Origin: Xiphophorus maculatus
Lineage: Eukaryota > Chordata > Actinopteri > Cyprinodontiformes > Poeciliidae
Direction: 5' to 3'
Assembly: GCF_002775205.1 (NCBI RefSeq)
Contig: NC_036454.1
Coordinates: forward strand, 4,097,882-4,161,881
DNA: 64,000 nucleotides
Part shown: in pieces, positions 42,575 to 54,092 of the stretch
Layout of the letters: each line of letters begins with the position of its first letter
Position numbering within the stretch: the stretch's first letter is position 1
Program-made: the position numbers and the translations under genes
The notes under the pieces: generated by a model
Database searches by the model: none
Seen by the model: only the letters and a program-made list of their open reading frames with translations
Told to the model about the DNA's origin: nothing

Positions 42575-45069
42575 AGGGGATCCAAAGTGCGGCCTGGGGG
42601 CCTTTTGTAGCCCTTGGATTGATTTTGTGCGGCCCCCAGCTGGAATTCAGAAATGAAATTTGGCCTTGAAATGCAGATGGAGACTTTTAATTTGTAATCA
42701 GGGTAAAAATAATTTTCTTGTACAGGAAAATGTAAAATACAACAAAAATAATTTGTCTTTTTTTAACCAAGTTTTGACAAAAGGTAAAACCAAGTTTATC
42801 CAGAGACTTTTATGGAAATGCCAGCTTTGCTGCAACGAAATCAGCTTTTATTCTTTCTTAAACTTGGGTAAATATAGCGACCGTTTTGAAAGAAAGTTAC
42901 CCAAATTCTGTTCTTATTACTGAAAATAAATTTATTCAATTGAGCCCAAAAGAAACTGAAAACTACACGTCTTTCTTTTAATACAGCAAACGTGCAACAT
43001 CTGATATTGTGCATCAGGGTCAATTTAGGGAAAAAAAGCAGCATTTTCTGCCAAAAACTCAGAAACTTTGAGAATAAGCTCAGAAATTTTCTATAAAAAA
43101 ACAAACAAGGAACTTTTTCTATCGTTTTAAAGGCAAAAAACCTTTTAGAATTCAAAATTACTTTTTGGGGCTTTTTTTGCATTATTTTTTCCATTTTTGT
43201 AAGGGTTAAAGTTTCATTAAATTGATTATTAAAATGTTGAAACATTAAGACTGAAGTAAATAATGTCATTCAAAATAAAACAATTGGTTCATAATATTTC
43301 TAATTTTTTTCTCCAAAAAACTCTTTTGTGTCTAAAGGAAATGAACCAAAAATGAAGAGTTAGTCGTCATTAAAAATAAAGATTGTTAAAAATATAAGTA
43401 TGGTAGGTTAACTATTATTGTTCAGTGGGAATGTGAACTGTTGCCACAAGAAAACAAATCTTTTATTTGCAGTATGTTATATAATATATATTTGGAAAAA
43501 CAAGTGAAAACAGTAAAATGGGCTTTTGAGAAAAGGAAAATAAAGTAAATAAGGAAATTGCCAAAAGTTTTTAAAAAAGTATGTCATAACCCACATGTTA
43601 AACAATTTTATTGTTTTTATTTGTCTTTGTCCTGAATATATCAATTTAAATGTTTTGTTGGTTATTTTATTTTTCTTGCCGTTTTTTTGCCAATGCCTCT
43701 TTTTGTTAGTCTGTCATGTTTGTTCTATATAACCACTGATTGGTGAATAAAAATGTAAAATGTTTTTAAAGTTTTAAAGCACCGTTTCTCAAACTTGTAC
43801 AGTTTGCACACTGAGGTGAACTTCCTGTTGGACCGTTCTGTTCTCTTCAACTGAGCAACACAAAGAGAATGTGAACGGGTTATTAATGAAGTCCCTGCAG
43901 CTCGTAGCGCTCTTTCAGTCTGACAAACGAGCCTGAAATACAGAGCAGGCCGGGGTGTATTCACATAAAAACACACACACACACACACACAGCGCCACCA
44001 AACAGTTGTCAGGGCAGCTTAAAACATAGCAGCAGTGCAATCAGAGATGCAGGAAAACAATTAAGCTTCAAAGCTGGTGGGAAAAACCTGTTCATTTGTG
44101 TGAGTTCTTTGTAAAGAAGGAACTAGATTTATAGATGCTAGGAAGCACAGTATCTTTAAAACAAGCATTACTAGAAATATCAATATATTTGCAGTAGAGA
44201 CGGGATTTAACGCATTCATTTTGAGCTATATAGATTTCTGTCATGAGGTGCGGTTGTAGGAGCCAGGTTGAAGTGAATTAAAGATGATTTAATGGTGAAA
44301 TGCAATTACGAAATCCAAAATCCAGGCAGCACAGATAAACCGACATTTAACGCTCAGAGCTGGTAGCAACTGGTAGCATAGACAGCTTGACTAGACTGGT
44401 ACCACAAGGACCCGACAAAGACACAGAGACACAGGTGACATAAATACACAGAGGGTAATCACAGAACAAGACACACCTGGGGACAATCGAGGGTAGACAG
44501 GAGACAGAAACCCAAAATAAACACACAGAAAAACTCAAATCAACACAGAGAAAACCAAATCCTTACAGATTACATTTTTTAAACACAATTAATCACTTTT
44601 TTTCCCATTCAAAGGTTCCTATATTCATATTTCTGGTTTGCCTGTAAATCTGACGCAAACAGAGATTGACGACAAAGACGCTTTTTTTGTTAATTTCTGC
44701 TCCTAAAAACGATCTGATGGGACGACGGAAATTACAATTGTTGTGTTCAAGTTGTGCTAAAAGGAGTTAGCCTATCAGCGAAGCTATTCAAGCCTAATTT
44801 AGCATCTCGATGCTAAACATGTAGCAGCAGCACAGACGCTAACGCTAATGTCAGCGTCTACAGTCGATATTTCTAAAGAAGCTCAATGAATAATCAGAAA
44901 CTGAACCACTGGAAAGACCCATTTAAAAAATCTGAATATTTTTGAAAATCCATTTACTTCAGGAACTTTATCACTAAGTTTTAAAATGTTATTTGTTGTT
45001 ATTTAACACAAATTATGAAGAATTTATAGGGTGTACATTGGCAAAGAGCTGCTGTATGTCCGGTTGTTA
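42575..45069. other. Repeat-derived and unassigned DNA
   Basis: It begins with a hAT-like end (AGGGGATCCAAAGTGCGGCC). The rest is AT-rich, with a CA microsatellite at 43970-43991 and the inverted short repeat at 44345-44575. No gene seen. Confidence 0.4.
44345..44575 (-). mobile_element. Short interspersed repeat (same family as 6662-7003)
   Basis: On the minus strand: AAGGATTTGGTTTTCTCTGT, TTTTCTGTGTGTTTATTTTG, CCCCAGGTGTGTCTTGTTCT, GTGATTACCCTCTGTGTATT, then GTCGGGTCCTTGTGG. No coding potential. Confidence 0.55.
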
Positions 45070-45420
45070 TTTACAATTATTATTATTATTATTATTGTTA
45101 TCATCATGGGTCCGTAAATTTTCTTGTCTTGTTTTTAGTGTTAGTTTGTAATCATTTTGTTTACATAATGCAATTTTTGTTAGTTGTTAGCACAGTATAT
45201 TAAACAGGCACATGAATACCAAAACATGGTTTTTATTAAATTTTTTGTTAATTATTGAGTCTGTAAGCAATATATTTCATTAAACTGAGGTAAGGGGTAG
45301 GATTAAATAAGTGTTCACTTCTTCCTGCTTCTTTTCAAACATAAAAGTCGTGGAACTAATTGTTTTGTTCTTGGTTATTTATCTCCGCGTTTTCTCTTAT
45401 GAAACTAGTATGTGGTAAAA
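45070..45420. mobile_element. Dispersed repeat (GTAGGATTAAATAAG family), with (ATT)n start
   Basis: Second copy of the family at 35480-35800, starting with an ATT microsatellite and running to TTCACTTCTTCCTGCTTCTT. Confidence 0.65.
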
Positions 45421-45715
45421 TGTCTACTCAAATACTGAGTAACTGATCAAATTATCAATCATTTAATATTTAAAAATTACATAAACGAGCCAATATGTAA
45501 AATATGTACGAAACTTTAAAAAAAACTGCAGGTGTTTGTCTGAATTTTAGGTCATTCAGTGGGTAGATAATCCACTGAATGAAAATTTTATTACTTCTTA
45601 ATAAAAATACTCAAATAAAAGTGTAATAAAAATACTCCTAAGAGTACATTTTCTTTCAGAAAAGTTACTCAAGTAAATCTAATTGAGTAACTGTAACTAG
45701 CTACTACCAACTCTG
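45421..45715. mobile_element. TACTCAAGTA-family dispersed repeat, second copy
   Basis: CTACTCAAATACTGAGTAAC, TGATCAAATTATCAATCATT, ATTCAGTGGGTAGATAATCC, AAGTTACTCAAGTAAATC and CTAGCTACTACCAACTCTG match 10075-10585. Confidence 0.7.
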
Positions 45716-47194
45716 GAGCCAGACTCAGTCAGACTTTATTTATCGACTTCTGCTGCTGATAAGAGAAAATCAATCCTCAGGAGAAAAAAAATAAAAAACG
45801 CAACAGGGCATGAATCATATCTGCACACAGTGGCGCTGAAAAGCGGAGATCCTGACACTGCAGATTAACATCGCCGCCCTCACCGAGACGTTTCCAAAGA
45901 CAGACATGCAAACCTCTGGAGGCCCTCGGTTACATAACCAGAGAGCCGCTGAAGAACAGCTGAACGGAGCGGAGAGGAGGCACGTTGGCCGACACACTGA
46001 CGCAGAAATGGTTCAGGAAAAGGTCTCTGGCTGAACGCTGCCGAGGCACTAATCCTGTAACGCCACAGCGATTAGCTCAGCGGACACTGACGCAGGAAGA
46101 TTCGACCAAAAAACGCAAACCAAGAAACAGAAAATCAGGATGAATGGTTCCTGAAGCTGAGCTGGGAAGCTCTGCAGCTCCAAGTTATAATAGTTCAACA
46201 ATATTTTATAGAATTAATGTGTTTTTAAAATTATTTTTGCCCACTAAGTTAAAAAAAAAAGATTGAATTTAATAAATTAAAAGAAAAAAAAAGTACTAAT
46301 AAACTGAAAAATAAATCAATACTAATTTAAGGATATTTTTACTGTCTAATGCTTGAGTCAATAAATTAATTACATGCAACTTAGCAAAATGTTTAAAAAA
46401 TAATAAATACATATAAATGAAAAAACTAAAAATAAATCAATACTCATTTAAGCATATTTCAGATGCTTAAATGAGCTAGTTTCCCACAACACAAGCTAAT
46501 TTATGAAAATGGCATTTTTAAATGAAGCTGATAATCAAAACCAAAACAAAAGCATTGAATCAGACTATTAAATGAGACTCGACGCATCACAGTTTCTATT
46601 ATCAGCTGAATCTATAAACATTGTCTACAGCTCTGTTTATAAACACTGACAGCTCTTTTAATATCGCAAGGAAGAGTTATTGAATTCAGTGTGTTCCTTC
46701 TGTTTGCAGGACGGTTAATATATACCAACGAGAAAAATAATGCTGTATTAACAATCCCTGCTCGCTTTCTAAAACAGCATTTATAAATTAGACATTGTGT
46801 ATTAAGTCCTATTTGCTCTTATTTATCTAAATAACTGTATCTAACATTTGCATTTGAGGCATTTGTAGTGACGTAATGACTTGGCTCCAACATGGCTCTC
46901 TGGGTTGTGGTTCTTTGGTGGGTTTCTTTTATAGAACCAGTGGAGAACTGGCTGCACCACCAGCCCTAATTTAGAACAGGAACTTCTTTGTTGGGAAAAA
47001 CCCAGTTTAGACGGCCACTGATGGTCAAAGCAGACATATTGAAATCTTTACAGGAAAAATCAATCTAAAGGGACCAGAAAATGAACACATTTAATGATTA
47101 TAAGAACAGTTTGATTAGATTTTGAAGAAACTAAAAGAATCTGTTCTTTGAGGAATTCTCATTTCAGGTTGTAACATTTCCAGTGTAGCTTTTC
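45716..47194. other. Unassigned DNA
   Basis: Positions 45780-46140 are GC-richer and show no repeat hallmark; they could hold a non-coding rusc2 exon but no splice pair stands out. The rest is AT-rich. Confidence 0.35.
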
Positions 47195-47640
47195 TTAAAG
47201 GGGCCGTATCATGTAAAATCAAAGTTTTTCTAGCTTTACATCATATTATTCCCTCATCAAAAACATACCTGATTCTTTCATGCATGTTTGAGAAGTATTT
47301 TAATCTCCATGGCAACCATTCCCCCTACCCAGCTCCTTCAGACTAGCCAGGAGCAATTAGCAAACATCTCATTGCAACGCTGATAAAAACTTTGTTAAAG
47401 GGTCAATTGAGGAGTCATGCTGTGATGACTTCCTGAAGGCAGAGTTTCAGAAAGAGTAGGAGTTTTAAAAGCGACAGAGGCCCAATTTCAAGATGTTAAA
47501 TCAGAAAGTTAAATTTCTTTTAAGTCATAATTGATATATACAGCATTTTTATAACAACTAAAGATAACATAGTTACTTAATAATGGTATAAAATGGCACT
47601 ATGTGCCTGTAAAACACATAATAATGCCCTTTTAAAACGG
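47195..47640 (+). mobile_element. AAAGGGGCCGTATCATG repeat
   Basis: TTAAAGGGGCCGTATCATG, CCTGATTCTTTCATGCATG, TCCATGGCAACCATTCC, GCACTATGTGCCTGTAAAAC; inverse of 23590-24060. Confidence 0.65.
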
Positions 47641-47904
47641 CTTTCAGTCTCAGACAGCAAAATCAACCCAACACTTATCTTCTTTCATTGACAATATTTT
47701 TAGCTAGTAAAATTGATCTACAATCTGATAAAGCAGGAAGATCATGTCCCCTCCACCAGCAGCTGCTAACAGCTAATGCTAAGTAAGCAGCCCTTCACAA
47801 TAAGAGCCAAAATGCTTTGAACTACAAATAACATACCTGGAGTAATTTTGCGCCCGATTGGAAATGTGAGAAATGTCACACTACTAAGGACTTATTATTG
47901 GACC

Positions 47905-48245
47905 TGTAATGATAACAAATAATAATGCAAACACATTATCAGATATCAATAAACTTTAAATGATAAAAAACATTTAACACTGGAACTGGAAGACATTTTA
48001 AATATCCAGAATAAATAAAGAAAACAACAAATAAAGTGAATTGTGATGTCTCAGTAAACAAAACTGTCCTTCAAAAAAAAGGGCTGGTTGAGACCAAAAC
48101 ACCAGACTGAAAACTTTTGTCCTCCAGTTTTTGGTAGAAAGAGAGAAAAGAGAAAAACAATAAATCATGGAAATAGAAATTACTGCCTTGTTTTAATTCA
48201 TCGTGCGATTAATTCATTTATTGCTTATTTTGTCCACAATTATGA
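47905..48245 (+). mobile_element. AGGCCTGT-family MITE
   Basis: AACACTGGAACTGGAAGACA, TTTTAAATATCCAGAATAAA, GGGCTGGTTGAGACC and TTAATTCATTTATTGCTTAT identify the family. Confidence 0.75.
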
Positions 48246-50800
48246 ATGCCCCTTGTTTTAATTTTTAAGTTAAAACATTTTTTGCATTAGGATGGCTAGT
48301 TTGAGTGTATTTCCAGCCTCAAGGATGCCAGTAAATTTACTCAGCTTTATTTGACACAAATTGGCAAAATTATGCAAAGTATAATTGCATGTGGTGTAAT
48401 ATTTCTGCTATATCAGCAGGCTTTGCTCCACATGGTCGTTGGTTAAACAAACAAGCCAGTGTTGGAGACGGGAAGGACGGCTAATTAAAACCCAGACACA
48501 AACTCAGCGTGCTTGGTGACTGACATATACGCAGCTGATGCACAACAGCTGAGTCACCGTCAAAAGACATCAGTTTGAGCCGGAGCTTTATTCCCGTTTT
48601 AGTTCTGGAGGAACTTGGGTTTATATTTAAACAGGGCTGGACGACATGACTGAAAAACGTATCACGATATAAGCATTTCATCAATAATCATATTGAACAT
48701 TCAATATTCTAAAATATCTATTAATATTGATTGCCATATCTATCGCTATATATATATATATTTTATTGTTTTATTGTCCAGCCCTATATTTACATATAAA
48801 TCAGGAAAATCAGGAACTCAACTAGAAAGAGAAATAATGAGTGGCCTGGGATATGTAAACCTAATAGTTTATTTAGTCTTTTGTGAGTAATTATAGTAAA
48901 ATAACTTGAAAAAACTGAAAAGGCTGAAAAAGTACTAGAAATTTAAAAAAATCTCAATAAAACAATACAGTATAAAAACAAACAGAACATTAATAAATAA
49001 AGTAGTTTAGCTTTAAAACCTTCACAGAGCATGAGATTCATCAACACCAATGTTGCAAATATATTGTCATAGCAACATCAGTTTGTACAATATTTATATC
49101 TCAAATAACTGTTTAGAGTGAAATAATTGTTGGCTAATAAATTTTACGAGTTCTGAAGTTTCATTTTTCATGCTAAATGCAATATTTATATTTTAAAACC
49201 TCAAATAAGCCGCAAATAACATTCCCAAATATAACCTAGGAAGGACACCTTAGGAATAATCAATGACGTCTGAAATCTATGGATGAGAACCTCTGCATTG
49301 TCAAATGTGAAGATTTTGCTTCTAAATTTGGTTTTCTTTAACCAAATTTAAAATACTTTATGAAATCCAATTTTGCAATCAAAATCATCTGAAGATGCAG
49401 AGGTTGTCATCCATGGATTTCAGTCTTCAGGCATCAATTATTGCAATCCTCTCCTATCTGGGTGACTTTGGGGAATGTTATTTGTCTAGTTTGAGCCTCT
49501 AAATGAAGCACATTGATGTTGTTCACTGTGGAGGTCATATGTTTTAGTTTTGTATTACTATTTTCAATCCAGAAGAATAAAAAGCATAATGTACTCTGTC
49601 CTAAAATTTTTAAATGGCTTTAAATGCATCTTTTGCCACTGTGAAAAAGTCGAAAACGTGAAAGGAAAATAATACAAAAGAGTGAAATTCTAGCTTATTC
49701 AGTTTACACTTGAGAGACAAACAAAAATCATCTAACAATGAAAGACAGGCAACAATGTCAAATGGTGAGAAGGGCTACAAAATGCAGACCAGCCCAGAAC
49801 AAAAACAGTTTATATAACAGGATCACCTTCTTTTATTTCTCTGCATTCTTCCCGAGATTATTTAATTGTCTTTAACAGCACAGAGTAACACAGGCAACGG
49901 GATAAGACGCTTTACAGACACAACACTCCTACAATTTGTTATGAAAATACTTCAAGAAAAAACAAAGCCTAGATTAAAAAAAGAGCAGGAAATTAAATCT
50001 GAGCAGTCACAGTCACTCCCTAAAGGAAAAATAATATCATTTCAGCCGTTTACACAAATGATCCATCTGATGGGAATCAGGTATCAGAGCTTAAATGCTA
50101 ATCCTGCATCCCTGTCACAAACATAACGCTGTTATTTAGATCAGAGTAATCTGCATCCCCACCATACTCTCTGTAAAAGACAACAAGAAACCAGATGGGA
50201 CAAAACAGGAAGAACAGGCCTTCAGCCTTCAAAATAAAAGCTTAAAAATATTTTTTAAACAAGGCCTTGGTCTCTTAAAGTATTACTTATTGGGTACACT
50301 TCTTAAATTAGACCAGTAAAACCCACATTGGTGTGTAGGAATGGAGATTTATGTTATTGAATAATATCAATGAAATCCAAATATTGAATCCCAAAAACTA
50401 ATAGTATTGTAGAGATTGTTTACTTTATTATTTTTGGTTCCATGAAAGCATCAAAAGATAAATTTTAAAATATTAAATGCAGTTACTATGTGAGGTTTTC
50501 AGATTTTTTCAAAAAAGCACACCTCATTAAATACCTATATGAAACAGCATGTTTTTTTACGCTTTTTTTTATAGTAAAAAAACTATATGTACTCAGTCAT
50601 TCAGTTATCTTACTGCAAGGAGGTTAGAAAATACCTTAAAAATACTTTGGTGTGTGCTGCTTTGCCTAAAATGTACTATTTTACTTAATATAATCACTTT
50701 TTTAAAAACCCGCAAAGATAATCATTCATATTAATCTTTAGAACAAAAATAAAGCATAGAATCCCTCCCAAAAGAAAAAAACAATGATAGGATTTGAAAT
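48246..50800. other. AT-rich unassigned DNA with one small MITE
   Basis: Apart from the 153-bp MITE at 48633-48785 I see no repeat boundary and no gene. Open frames here are short and AT-driven. Confidence 0.4.
48633..48785. mobile_element. Small MITE (AGGGCTGGAC ends)
   Basis: AGGGCTGGAC at 48633-48642 and its inverse GTCCAGCCCT at 48776-48785 bound 153 bp with a central (AT)n tract. Confidence 0.7.
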
Positions 50801-50809
50801 GCTTTTATT

Positions 50810-51575
50810 TTGAACGGCCAGAGCGGAAGTCGTACTGGTACGTTCTTTCGAACGTGACGCGTGTTGCTGAGGATGATTCCAGTAATGTGGGATCAATATG
50901 GAGATAACAGAGAGGACAAGGCCGCTGAAGGGGCAAACTCTGCGCCACCAACAAACATACACTGTATAAATATAAACCTTACTAATTACAATGTAATTCA
51001 GAGCAGATGGCGGCCATATTTAATCCGAACATACACAGTTAAACATCGATGAAGATGGTGATGTTGTGTCAAACCGTTAGAACGAGCCTTCATACTGAAA
51101 ACACGTAACGCCACAAGCTAATTTTAGGGTCACCTTTCCATTAAAGCGTCATTTACTTCATTGTAAACGGAAATTGTTTCTTCCTTAATAAAATATTATG
51201 AAGTTTGGAAACCGAAGCTGTGTTTTTCGGTTCAGACTGCATCATAGCATTTTTTCAGCCTCCGACTCGATGGTGGTTAGTGGAGCCTTCTCTCCTCACC
51301 CACCCCCAGTTCAAACAACAAAAATCAGCATTTATCCGCTTTACCTTGTCCGACGTAGTCTTCGGTCGTTCCGTTTTCGATAAAAAACAAACAAACAACG
51401 GGTGTAGCGGTGTATGACCGAGCTGGGTTGCTAGTTTTCTCCTTGTGGGAATGTTGTTTTCTCTCTGAGAGCCAGACTGCAGGCAGGCAGGCAAAGCCGC
51501 GGAGGAGCATCGCAGGATGGGAGGGACCGGAGCCTCACGTCAGCCTGAGGTCACCATCTTGGCCCCAGACCGGAT
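50810..51575. promoter_or_regulatory. Candidate CpG-richer promoter region, possibly rusc2
   Basis: CpG-richer than its surroundings. It contains an ETS-like CGGAAGT (50824), a YY1-like palindrome AGATGGCGGCCATATTT near 51005-51021, CACGTCAG near 51536 and a YY1-like CAAGATGG on the minus strand near 51557. On the minus strand GGACAAG|GTAAAG near 51345 is a usable donor, so 51346-51575 could be a 5' non-coding exon of rusc2. Not proven. Confidence 0.3.
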
Positions 51576-51778
51576 TATCTAACCTGGGCTGGGACAAATG
51601 ACTGTCAACAAGCATGTCACCTCATCCAGGGATAAGTTAACCATCTATACTCAATAATAAAATACAAACATAAGGGATTTTACACAAAGACAACAATGGG
51701 TTTTAATTCTGTCCAGGGCCGGCCCAAAGCTGTTTAGGGCCCCTACACCACGAGGGAGCCCCCAAGAGCACCAAGTTA

Positions 51779-51779
<1 letters not shown>

Positions 51780-51862
<83 letters not shown>

Positions 51863-51923
51863 CTTTATTTAATCAGGTAAACCCCGTTGAGATCTAGATC
51901 TCATTTTCAAGAGGGACCTGAGC

Positions 51924-51961
<38 letters not shown>
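51780..51961. repeat. (AT)n microsatellites with A-run
   Basis: About 80 bp of AT, a short unique gap (51862-51925), then a run of about 17 A and a second AT tract. Preceded by a hAT-like end (CCAGGGCCGGCCCAAAG at about 51714). Confidence 0.95.
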
Positions 51962-51962
<1 letters not shown>

Positions 51963-52014
51963 CATTACAAAGATTTACTATAGCCAAACATAAAGGAAAA
52001 ATGCATTATGTTAT

Positions 52015-52840
52015 GTTGCGGGTCACATTGACCAGTTTTAAAGTTTAAAAACATTTTTTAAATAGTTGGAAGTATTTTTGTTTTGTTGCATAAAACGTTT
52101 TCTATTTGTCTTAATAGGTGCACTCTACATATAAATTGAAATTTTCTTCATTTTACACATTTGTAACCCCCCTGCATCTACTTTTTACATAGATACTGTT
52201 CGGGTCAATTTGACCCGGCAGTGAAGTTGAAGTTCAAAAAAAGATTTTTAAAAATGTCCAATTCTATGTGTTTTCTTGTAGCTATGAACCCTATTTCACC
52301 ACACACACACAAACACACACCTACATGCACACACCGACACACACAAGCCCACGTTCTCACTATTTTCTTTACTACACCAGGAAACTGTGAGAAAGCAGGT
52401 GTTCATACAGCTTTTGACGGAAACCTTTTCTGTTCCCGTGGACAAACTCCACCCACTCTGAGTGGACACTCAGCAGAAGTGAAGGAAAACATAAATACTC
52501 TCTGCATGACTCATTTATCTTGATTTTAATCAGCGAGTTAATTTGACCCAGAACAGTATGTGTGTCTCAAGTTCAATTATCACCTATTGAAAAAAAAAGT
52601 GTAATATCAAATTTTTTACCAAAGATCAATTTCAAGGAAATTATTGTTTTCTTGTGTCGTCATTGATCTTTAATTTCTGAGAAATAAAAAACATCATTGC
52701 ACAAATATTGATTGAAATGGTTAGTATTGGAGTTAATAGTCAGACACAAAATTGTTTTGGAGGAATGTTTTGGTTTCTGACACTATTGCATGATTAAACA
52801 CTCCCTGGGTCAAATTAACCCACGAACATTATTACTGTAC
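52015..52840. mobile_element. Nested elements with GGGTCAATTTGACCC-type ends
   Basis: Inner pair: ACTGTTCGGGTCAATTTGAC at 52195 and TTTGACCCAGAACAGTATG ending at 52560 are inverted repeats. Outer related words are at about 52018 (GCGGGTCACATTGACC) and 52804 (CTGGGTCAAATTAACCCACG). No transposase frame between them. Confidence 0.5.
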
Positions 52841-52920
52841 CTCAGAAACGAACATAACAGGAGAGTTAAATGTCAAATCTGTTTACCTTATCAGTCTTTC
52901 TTCTGTTGTGTTAAATGAGC

Positions 52921-52932
52921 CCCATCTAGTGG
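52921..52932 (-). promoter_or_regulatory. Candidate CTCF half-match
   Basis: CCACTAGATGGG on the minus strand. Weak motif evidence. Confidence 0.25.
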
Positions 52933-53459
52933 TCATATTTTTATTACAACCAAACAGGACGTTTTAGGAGCATATTTAAGCACATTAAATTTATTCAAAA
53001 AATAAACAGTTTAATGCTTTTTCATTGAAGTCATCAAATTTACTGATAAATTTGATTACTTCAAATTGGAAGTCAGACACAAATTGACAGTCAGATATTG
53101 GCAGTCAGTTAACAATTGTGCTGATTGTGCCATCATTTTCATAAAATTAAGTGGACCTTACTTATCACTAAAATAAAGCAAGTTTGCACACCTGTTCAGG
53201 TTCCAGAAAGTCATTAAATTCTGTGAACTAAGCTAAGCATAAAATATGGCAGAAAAATTGTATATCTTTTCCTTCTTCTTCTTTTGTGTTTCATTGGTGA
53301 ATGGCAACCAACTTAAGGTGCATTTACCGCCACCTACCGAATAAAATTTTCCCTTCATAAAGCTGTTGTTTTTAAGAGCAGTCTGGGGTTATTGATTTTA
53401 CCTGTTTTCAACTGATCAATTGGGAAGAGCTCTGATTGGTTGTCTGAACAGTATTAATT

Positions 53460-53819
53460 AGTTGTACACATTACCAGCTAGAGCCAAGGTCTCAGGCTCA
53501 GTGAAGGAACAGATTGTAGCCCGGACATTGAACTTCTGGCTGTGGGAATGCGGCCGTATTATTTGCCGAGGGAGTTTACGTCCGCCATTTTGATCGCTGT
53601 TTGCATTCCCCCATCGGCTGATGCAGCGGTGGCCTGTGACGTCATCAGCTCTACTGCAGCCAAACTCCAGACTCAACACCCGGACGTTGTTATTGTGTCT
53701 TGTCTCTTGTCTTGTCTTGTCTCTATGCTGTAACTGCGAAGTAATTTCCCTGCTGGGATGAATAAAGTACTTCTATTCTATTCTATTCTATTCTATTCTA
53801 TTCTATTCTATTCTATTCT
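53460..53819 (+). mobile_element. Retroelement 3' tail with (TTCTA)n
   Basis: AATTTCCCTGCTGGGATGAATAAAGTACTTCTATTC is the common fish LINE/SINE 3' end (AATTTCCCTYTGGGATNAATAAAGTA) followed by nine or so TTCTA units at 53773-53819. Confidence 0.65.
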
Positions 53820-53821
53820 GG

Positions 53822-54092
53822 CCACCAACCAGACCCCAGGTCCCAACCTCAGAGCATGGTTTTGCATTATGAGCAGAAATCTTGGTTCCAGCCTCACCAA
53901 ACTCACCAGATTGCACCCCGTTCCGGGCAGCAACCCTGGGCTGAACAGTCATTTAATATCCAGAGCGTGGGACATGGCCATCAACACCAGCTTGGAAATC
54001 TACCGCCTTCAACCAGGTCACAGGATCCAACACACAAATCTGGCAGTAATGGAGTCTCTCTTTCCCCTTTTGCTGGGGAACTTGGCCAATAG
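53822..54092 (+). pseudogene. Gln/Pro-rich coding remnant, 5' part
   Basis: A plus-strand frame from ATG 53856 to TAG 54090 encodes YEQKSWFQPHQTHQIAPRSG, then QQPWAEQSF and a His/Gln/Ser/Pro-rich tail. Composition matches the Q/P-rich block at 57205-58510, so both may be parts of one dead or dying gene encoding a low-complexity secreted or structural protein. The frame upstream of 53856 is interrupted. I do not recognise the family; fish egg-coat proteins and P/Q-rich SCPP proteins have similar composition. Confidence 0.35.
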
